DNA of 7,083 bases, taken from a bacterium. Its GTDB lineage: Bacteria > Coprothermobacterota > Coprothermobacteria > Coprothermobacterales > JAADFF01. The position numbers were made by a program, and so were the translations under genes. Below, piece after piece: positions 4,201 through 7,083 of the stretch (within the stretch, counting starts at the first letter, position 1; the number at the start of each line of letters is the position of its first letter). The notes beneath the pieces were generated by a model. That model made no database searches, was not told the origin of the DNA, and saw only the letters and a list, made by a program, of their open reading frames with translations. The stretch is taken from contig JAMORD010000097.1 of the NCBI GenBank assembly GCA_027063755.1, positions 1-7,083 on the forward strand, given 5' to 3'.

Positions 4201-7050
4201 GTTATGCCCGGCAAAGATGAAATACTAAATAGGGCTTTGGAACAAGTTGAGCGTATCAACGAGGCATATGAAGACGGTATCATCAGCTATGAGGAGAGAA
4301 TTCCATCTATTATTGAGGTGTGGCGTAAAGCATCTGAAGAGATTGAAGCAAATCTTCGCAAGTTAATGTCAGAAAGTTCACCAGATAAACTGAATTCCCT
4401 ATATATCATGATTATTTCTGGTGCAAGAGGTAATGTTGACCAGTTGAGACAGTCTGTGGCATTTAGAGGTGCTGTCTATGATGCTACAGGTAATATTCTG
4501 GAAATTCCTGTAAAATCCTCTTATATAGAAGGTTTGACTGTTCGTGAATACTTTGATTCCACATACGGTGGTAGAAAAGGTCAGGTTGATACTGCTCTGT
4601 CTACATCTCTTGGTGGTTATAACACCAGAAGATTTGAAGAAGCTGTTCACGCCATTGTTGTTAGGGAAGACGACCACGAAATCAAAGATGTTGACCTAAA
4701 TATATATCAGGGTAGGGATTTGGCCCATGAAATCATGGGAAGACTTGCTGCTGAGGATATTGTTGATAGTCAGACAGGTGAAGTTATTGTAAAGAAGTTT
4801 GAGCTTATTGATGAGGATAAATTCGTGCAGATACAGAATAGAGCAGCCGGCAAGGTTAAGGTGTTTACAGAACTGATGTGGGTTGATGTGGATTCCTTCC
4901 TTGATGAAGAGAATTTCCTAGAAAATCTTATACACAATAGATTTAAACTTGCAATGGATATTGTGCTTAAGAATGGAGATTCTATACCTGCTGGCACTGT
5001 TATTACACCAGTACTTGTGCATAAGCTGAAGAAGATACTTTACGAAAACGGTTATGAGCCCAAAGTTCTTGTCAGAAGAATAGACGGTATTATGTTTAGA
5101 ACACTCAAGAATCTTGAGGGTGATAATATTAAAGACTTCTTTGCACGAATTAAGGGTAGATTTCTGGCCGATGATGTGGTCTCTCCTAAAACTGGTGAGG
5201 TGCTTGCGCAGTCTGGTCAGTTTATTGACAAGGGGCTTATTGATAAGTTTAAAGAGCATGGCGTAGACCATGTATATATTAAGAGTGCATTGACATGTAA
5301 GACGGAATACGGTGTATGTGTGAAGTGTTATGGTGAAGACATGGCCAGACACGCTATTGTTGAACGCGGTGAAGCTGTTGGTATTGTTGCTGCACAGTCA
5401 CTTGGTGAGCCTGCTACACAGCTGACACTGAGGACATTCCACACTGGTGGTACCGTTGGTGCTAAGAGTGAGGAGATTACATCTGAAGATTCCGGTTTGC
5501 GTCTGGTTGAGGCTGTCTCTACAACACCTGATTCTGGTCTTAACAAAGATGAGCGTAGATTTCTCCAGAGTATTGTCAAGCCTATTACGGATTTCTACAA
5601 AGTGCTTCGCAACATAGACGAGCGTATTAGGGCTGAGTTTGACAGTGCTAAGGAAGATATCCTCGTCAAGGAGATTAGCAACCTCAAAGAAATGACGCGA
5701 GAGGAAGAGAAAGCCCTTCGTGTATATGTTAATGACTTCCTTGACGGTTATATGAATGGAATTCTATCTATAATGGAGACTATACAGACTCTTATTAATA
5801 ACGAATTTAACTGGAGAGGCCTTAGTGTAGATGTTTACGAGTACATATTTGAGCAAATAGATAGTCTTGACAGGGTATTTGCACCTGCGGTGCTTGAAAA
5901 TCTAAGAAAGGATATAGATGACATTGTATCTAACGACGAAATTACTTCAAGGCTGTCAAGGAAGATAGAGTCTTATCTTGCGTCTATATCTGCTAAATTT
6001 GTTGAGTATCTTGCTAAACTACCAGCATGGTTCCTTATGACGGCAGGTATTAAGGGTAGAAATGCCGAAGAGGTTAAGGCTCTATACGATAGAATCATTG
6101 GCATGGGTGTAAAGGAAATTACTGATGATACCCGTAAGGAGCTTGTTGGGCTTATAAAGGGCTTATTTGAGGGTGATGATATTTCTGTAAAGGAATTCGT
6201 CTATGAACAGTTTGTAGGGCTTGATCCAACGATGGAAATAATTGACCAGAAGAAGGCAAAACTTCAACCACTGGCTCTTCTGTCGTCTGTTGATGGACAT
6301 GTTATAGAAGTTGAGGTTAAAGATAAGATGATGTATGTTGTAACAAAAGATGAATTTGGCTCTTATAAGCTTGCTTTCGCTTGGGTGTCTTTTAGATATC
6401 TTGATCCTGTTTTAGGAAGAGAAGTTGAGATTAGATTCAGGCCAAGGTTTAAAGAGGGAGATTATATCTTACCTGGTGACCTTATGGTTGTCAGTAGGCA
6501 AAGAGGTTTTCATAGACCTGTTGTCAGATATCCAAGGGTTTTCTTGCAGATGCTACTTGATAACTTTGGTTTGCAGGCAGTTGCCGACTTTCTGTTCTCC
6601 TCTATTGAGGGTATCTATGTTGATTTCCAATTTGATATTAACGACAAGCATTTTGAGGTGATCATGTCTCAGATGCTTAGTAAAGTTGAGGTTTACGATG
6701 ATGGAGACAGTGATATTCTCGTTCCATTTCACAATATTGACCTGTATAAGTTTGAGGCTGAATATAGATATCTCAAGACCAAAGGTTTGCTTACTCCAAG
6801 AGGTAAGCGTAAGATTTGGGGTACAAAAGATGTTGGTAAGCTTTCTGAGTCGTGGCTTGCTGCCGCATCTTACTTAGAGACGGCCACAGCTCTTATCAAT
6901 GCTGCTATAGCATCTAAGGTTGACAGACTTGTGGGTATGAAGGAGAATGTTATTGTTGGTTCTATGATTCCAGCCGGTACTGGTATTTATGATGATAACC
7001 AGTTCAAAATAAGGGTAGAGGGTAAAGAGGAGATTATTGAAGAAGAATAA
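1258..7050 (+). CDS. rpoC: RNA polymerase beta' subunit, expanded form (about 1930 aa)
   Basis: This is the beta' subunit, which carries the catalytic magnesium site of RNA polymerase and forms the clamp, bridge helix and trigger loop. Landmarks in order: zinc ribbon cysteines 65, 67, 80, 83; clamp coiled coil with NDLYRRVINRNNRLKK (about 573-612); NLLGKRVDYSGRSVI; NRAPTLHR; NADFDGDQM with aspartates 770, 772, 774; rim helices (about 982-1036); F-loop SGARGN; bridge helix (about 1087-1125); second zinc site H1140, C1347, C1354, C1357; trigger-loop helix with R1392 and H1395; NDKHFEVIMSQML; and KENVIVGSMIPAGTG near the C-terminus. The protein is far longer than E. coli (1407) or Bacillus (about 1200) forms because of three expansions, listed separately. 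ATG 1258 is chosen over GTG 1246 for its better-spaced ribosome-binding site; the longer form would add four residues. The gene lies 19 bp after rpoB and ends in TAA. All catalytic residues are present, so it is judged functional. Confidence 0.97.
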   Translation: MDRIKKKRVRKFDALKIRLASPDDILKWSHGEVTQAETINYRTYLPEEGGLFSQRIFGPIKDYECACGKYKGKKYENVVCENCGVKVTTSKVRREWMGHITLNAPVAHRWYYGKSPYPLPRLLGLKYPEVKDIVYLNLNLVADDGGPFVPAGVVVDGEGEMKVKNWFLNFSRELEEIKGSSRIPANIPRVKKELKEKVVIKGEPRFVAGPKAIEAIFSMLYEENYPVKLYVDLSQVWKARKRLREKVENFLMSFLGITKKDIRAILDGEKKIFFGEDVIKVIDKQKYLLLTTDEQNKAFDGYKAFVAALLKDYLDGGSKLQEFAEIVARIPNRYGRWERLTNRGQDVGLSTERWYPNEESLGSLNMLGVFLPKLLIVIDSKERKAYKWGEKEYIEAYLGDYEGRYEYFVSPEDAERYLTNISKGLDENEVATIDLTDEEGAILFEQPRIQVSDIRVNITGLDVLTDDVAKNIKRIMGPEFKFGMGAEIVQQVLEKDFDNQGNQLQLWVEYLKHLERVVTSESQRRNIVRRLSVMEAFLHSESRPVWMILTVIPVIPPELRPIIPLEGGRFATSELNDLYRRVINRNNRLKKMMDKRAPEIILKNEKRLLQDAVDALLDNSGKEKPVTDSSGRPLKSLTDILVKKEGRFRKNLLGKRVDYSGRSVIVIGPELELDQCGLPKEMAVELFKPFLINRLIKRGIAETFKEARELIDRRDDSIFDALEEVVKDHYVLLNRAPTLHRPSIEAFRPVLVDMKAISIPAMVCPPFNADFDGDQMAVHVPLSDQAQAEARLIMASSLNFISPANGTPLAAPSQDMVLGIYYLTMPFEGVKGEGSVISSIDEAFIRYRLGKADLHAWVWYPLIASKEEIEKMKAEGKKGNTTIGRIIFNYEIGKRMKQYGLTRYLGRGFEIFKEEADKKYQGPRLDFVNKTLDKKKLKKLITEMVDIIGIADMKYFLDVIKDIGFHYATVSGSTISLQEVQVMPGKDEILNRALEQVERINEAYEDGIISYEERIPSIIEVWRKASEEIEANLRKLMSESSPDKLNSLYIMIISGARGNVDQLRQSVAFRGAVYDATGNILEIPVKSSYIEGLTVREYFDSTYGGRKGQVDTALSTSLGGYNTRRFEEAVHAIVVREDDHEIKDVDLNIYQGRDLAHEIMGRLAAEDIVDSQTGEVIVKKFELIDEDKFVQIQNRAAGKVKVFTELMWVDVDSFLDEENFLENLIHNRFKLAMDIVLKNGDSIPAGTVITPVLVHKLKKILYENGYEPKVLVRRIDGIMFRTLKNLEGDNIKDFFARIKGRFLADDVVSPKTGEVLAQSGQFIDKGLIDKFKEHGVDHVYIKSALTCKTEYGVCVKCYGEDMARHAIVERGEAVGIVAAQSLGEPATQLTLRTFHTGGTVGAKSEEITSEDSGLRLVEAVSTTPDSGLNKDERRFLQSIVKPITDFYKVLRNIDERIRAEFDSAKEDILVKEISNLKEMTREEEKALRVYVNDFLDGYMNGILSIMETIQTLINNEFNWRGLSVDVYEYIFEQIDSLDRVFAPAVLENLRKDIDDIVSNDEITSRLSRKIESYLASISAKFVEYLAKLPAWFLMTAGIKGRNAEEVKALYDRIIGMGVKEITDDTRKELVGLIKGLFEGDDISVKEFVYEQFVGLDPTMEIIDQKKAKLQPLALLSSVDGHVIEVEVKDKMMYVVTKDEFGSYKLAFAWVSFRYLDPVLGREVEIRFRPRFKEGDYILPGDLMVVSRQRGFHRPVVRYPRVFLQMLLDNFGLQAVADFLFSSIEGIYVDFQFDINDKHFEVIMSQMLSKVEVYDDGDSDILVPFHNIDLYKFEAEYRYLKTKGLLTPRGKRKIWGTKDVGKLSESWLAAASYLETATALINAAIASKVDRLVGMKENVIVGSMIPAGTGIYDDNQFKIRVEGKEEIIEEE
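1450..1506 (+). other. RpoC N-terminal zinc ribbon
   Basis: The block CACGKYKG...VVCENCGVKV has the four cysteines (C65, C67, C80, C83) in the standard CxC...CxxC spacing of the beta' zinc ribbon in the clamp, near the RNA exit side. It is intact, in contrast to the altered second zinc site further on. Confidence 0.9.
1693..2694 (+). other. Large insertion in the RpoC N-terminal clamp region
   Basis: Between LLGLKYPEVKD (the usual LGLLLD block) and FKFGMGAE (usual FDAKMGAEAI) E. coli has about 55 residues; here there are about 360, so roughly 305 are extra. Thermus and Thermotoga also carry large insertions at this place, but I see no clear likeness to the Thermus one, which is rich in beta-barrel repeats. 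The segment mixes charged helices (KARKRLREKVENFLMSF; DAERYLTNISKGL) with aromatic-rich stretches (YKWGEKEYIEAYLGDY). It contains no cysteines and no intein or nuclease motif. The function is unknown. By position it should sit on the outside of the clamp. Confidence 0.75.
1864..2022 (+). repeat. Possible diverged copy of the MGAEAI clamp module (copy 1)
   Basis: The stretch RFVAGPKAIEAIFSML followed by VWKARKRLREKVENFL resembles the conserved RpoC block MGAEAIxxLL followed by a basic helix KxRKRLxVVxAF. The canonical copy lies at 2695-2877. The likeness is by eye, weak at several positions, and could reflect generic amphipathic helices. Confidence 0.3.
2695..2877 (+). repeat. Canonical MGAEAI clamp module (copy 2)
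   Basis: The stretch FKFGMGAEIVQQVLEKDF, then RRLSVMEAFLHSE, leads directly into the conserved PVWMILTVIPVIPPELRP block, so this is the family-standard copy. It is listed for comparison with the possible duplicate at 1864-2022. Confidence 0.55.
2965..3093 (+). other. Clamp coiled coil, sigma-binding (beta' clamp helices)
   Basis: FATSELNDLYRR, VINRNNRLKK and LKNEKRLLQDAV closely match the beta' clamp helices, the main docking site for sigma region 2. The arginines and the turn between the two helices are kept, so sigma binding is expected to be normal despite the expansion just before it. Confidence 0.85.
3559..3585 (+). other. RNA polymerase catalytic site NADFDGDQM
   Basis: The universal NADFDGDQM signature is exact. 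Aspartates D770, D772 and D774 hold the catalytic magnesium ion. E. coli has these at 460, 462 and 464, so the protein upstream of the active site is about 310 residues longer here, which agrees with the size estimated for the N-terminal insertion. Confidence 0.98.
4417..4476 (+). other. F-loop with divergent core
   Basis: SGARGN is standard, but what follows is QLRQSVAFRGAV where bacteria typically read QIRQLAGMRGLM. The usual methionine packing near the bridge helix and trigger loop is Phe (F1069), and Leu, Ala, Gly and the last Met are also changed. The Arg residues RQ and RG are kept. Confidence 0.75.
4516..4632 (+). other. Bridge helix with unusual substitutions
   Basis: The segment from SSYIEGLTVREYF to GGYNTRR matches the bridge helix, the element that spans the active-site cleft and moves with translocation. 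R1106, K1107, D1111, T1112 and T1116 are conserved. Against the E. coli sequence the following differ: H777 to Tyr, A779 to Gly, L783 to Gln, A784 to Val, K789 to Ser, A791 to Ser, N792 to Leu, S793 to Gly and L796 to Asn. Most bacteria read TA[ND]SGYLTRR here; this protein reads TSLGGYNTRR. Confidence 0.8.
4717..4875 (+). repeat. Zinc-domain module, copy A
   Basis: Residues 1154-1206. The core EIMGRLAAEDIVDSQTGEVI is followed by FELIDEDKF and VKVFTEL. It matches the standard RpoC pattern GRVxAEDVxxPxTGEVI, then xLIxxxxxxxxxxxGVxxVxVRS. Its upstream flank is the canonical one following the first zinc ligand. Confidence 0.7.
4924..5079 (+). repeat. Zinc-domain module, diverged middle copy
   Basis: Residues 1223-1274. 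LIHNRFKLAMDIVLKNGDSI, then GTVITPVLVHKLKKIL and EPKVLVRR, follows the same order as copies A and B: hydrophobic-basic start, DIV/DVV, a GD/GE turn, an I-T/I-D block, a helix, and a closing V-x-V strand. It is the most diverged of the three and has lost the GR and TGEV spellings. Confidence 0.45.
5134..5295 (+). repeat. Zinc-domain module, copy B
   Basis: Residues 1293-1346. RIKGRFLADDVVSPKTGEVL, then QFIDKGLIDKFKEHGVDHV and YIKSALT, leads straight into C1347. This is the position the module holds in ordinary RpoC, so copy A keeps the normal upstream flank and copy B the normal downstream flank. That is the pattern expected from tandem duplication inside the domain. Confidence 0.7.
5368..5451 (+). 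other. Trigger loop, N-terminal helix
   Basis: GEAVGIVAAQSLGEPATQ, then LTLRTFHTGG, matches the conserved trigger-loop entry. R1392 and H1395 correspond to E. coli R933 and H936, which contact the incoming NTP. Two near-universal spellings differ: GEPGTQ is GEPATQ, and LTMRTFH is LTLRTFH (E. coli M932 to Leu). Confidence 0.9.
5482..6216 (+). other. Large helical insertion in or just after the trigger loop
   Basis: From the trigger-loop histidine to the strand ending in SSVDG there are 285 residues, against about 37 in Thermus, so about 248 are extra. E. coli has its 188-residue SI3 within the same loop, but SI3 is built from beta-rich barrel motifs. This segment looks mostly alpha-helical, for example FYKVLRNIDERIRAEF, YMNGILSIMETIQTLI and LSRKIESYLASISAKFVEYL. 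It is acidic and has no cysteine. The boundaries given assume that GLDPTMEIIDQKKAK (from 6217) is the trigger loop's second helix. If instead SGLRLVEA (about 5491-5514) is that helix, the insertion lies just beyond the loop, before the jaw. Confidence 0.7.
6217..7050 (+). other. RpoC C-terminal jaw remainder, clamp anchor and switch region
   Basis: LALLSSVDGHVIEVEVKDK matches the strand after the trigger loop (usually AVISEIDGxV). FKEGDYILPGD matches the VxxGDxVxxGD turn, INDKHFEVIMSQML the DKHIEVIVRQM block, SWLAAASYLETATALINAAI the SFxSAASFQETTxVLTEAAI block, and VGMKENVIVGSMIPAGTG the terminal switch segment. The usual LGITKASL is altered to WGTKDVGKL. The protein ends with a short acidic tail, without the longer tail of E. 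coli. Confidence 0.85.
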
Positions 7051-7068
7051 ATTATAGACTCTTATATG

Positions 7069-7078
7069 AAAGGGGGGG
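7069..7078 (+). promoter_or_regulatory. Possible ribosome binding site of the next gene
   Basis: The run AAAGGGGGGG near the window edge looks like a Shine-Dalgarno sequence for a gene starting just beyond base 7083. In many bacteria rpsL follows rpoC, but nothing here identifies the next gene. No hairpin followed by a T run is visible in bases 7051-7083, so transcription may continue. An ATG at 7066 could also open a frame leading out of the window. Confidence 0.35.
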
Positions 7079-7083
7079 CAAAG

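Larger units (their letters stand above)
4675..5331 (+). other. Second zinc-site domain, expanded, with Cys-to-His ligand change
   Basis: The four-ligand site in beta' is normally one Cys in VVTEDDCGT and three in SCxxxxGVCxxCYG. Here the last three are intact (C1347, C1354, C1357) but the first block reads VVREDDHEI, with H1140 replacing Cys. The distance from first to second ligand is 207 residues, against 74 in E. coli and about 82 in Thermus, so about 130 residues have been added. The added length is explained by repeats of the domain's own module (separate entries). Zinc binding by a CCCH set is plausible but unproven. Confidence 0.75.

Noticed and set aside
5482-6216. Intein or homing endonuclease as the source of the trigger-loop insertion
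   Set aside because: There is no Cys or Ser splice-start motif, no terminal His-Asn before Cys/Ser/Thr, and no LAGLIDADG-like motif; the same holds for the clamp insertion.
5482-6216. Pseudogene or frameshift explanation for the missing GLPRV motif
   Set aside because: The reading frame is continuous, protein-like on both sides and keeps all later RpoC motifs, so decay or a frameshift is not supported.
7051-7083. Rho-independent terminator after rpoC
   Set aside because: The visible spacer has no inverted repeat followed by a T run; sequence beyond the window would be needed to rule one out further on.

Overview
The window is one stretch of the bacterial RNA polymerase operon, read entirely on the + strand. 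It holds the 3' third of rpoB (beta subunit; the 5' end lies before the window) and, 19 bp downstream, a complete and unusually long rpoC (beta' subunit, about 1930 residues). The last 33 bases are a short spacer ending in a purine-rich, ribosome-binding-site-like run. No gene-free stretch exceeds 33 bases, and no mobile element, RNA gene, CRISPR array or terminator is visible.

The sequence is AT-leaning bacterial DNA that fits the standard code: both genes end in TAA, and there is no in-frame TGA over roughly 2,300 codons, which argues against lineages that reassign UGA. The wording of the conserved blocks (for example ILKWSHGEVT and ETINYRT at the RpoC N-terminus, a short beta insertion before the GDK/GNKG block) resembles Chloroflexota and the Patescibacteria/CPR group. 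The divergence and the accretions suggest a poorly sampled lineage. This placement is an inference and was not tested.

Layout: rpoB 1-1238 (flap, hybrid-binding lysines, C-terminal clamp anchor), rpoC ribosome-binding site about 1241-1251, rpoC 1258-7050, spacer 7051-7083. RpoC has every catalytic landmark in order: N-terminal zinc ribbon, clamp coiled coil, NADFDGDQM active site, rim helices, F-loop, bridge helix, second zinc site, trigger-loop N-terminal helix, C-terminal clamp/switch region. It is therefore very probably a working polymerase subunit.

The notable content is architectural. RpoC is some 500-700 residues longer than usual bacterial forms because of three separate expansions: about 300 extra residues in the N-terminal clamp region, about 130 extra residues in the second zinc domain that look like a tandem triplication of its own small module, and about 250 mostly helical residues in or directly after the trigger loop, where Escherichia coli has the unrelated-looking SI3. 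Around these expansions, normally near-invariant positions are changed: a Cys-to-His swap at the second zinc site, several bridge-helix and F-loop changes, and loss of a recognisable GLPRV motif. The RpoB fragment is almost conventional. The pattern suggests lineage-specific remodelling of the beta' clamp and of the downstream/secondary-channel face. Residue numbers for RpoC below count from the ATG at 1258.
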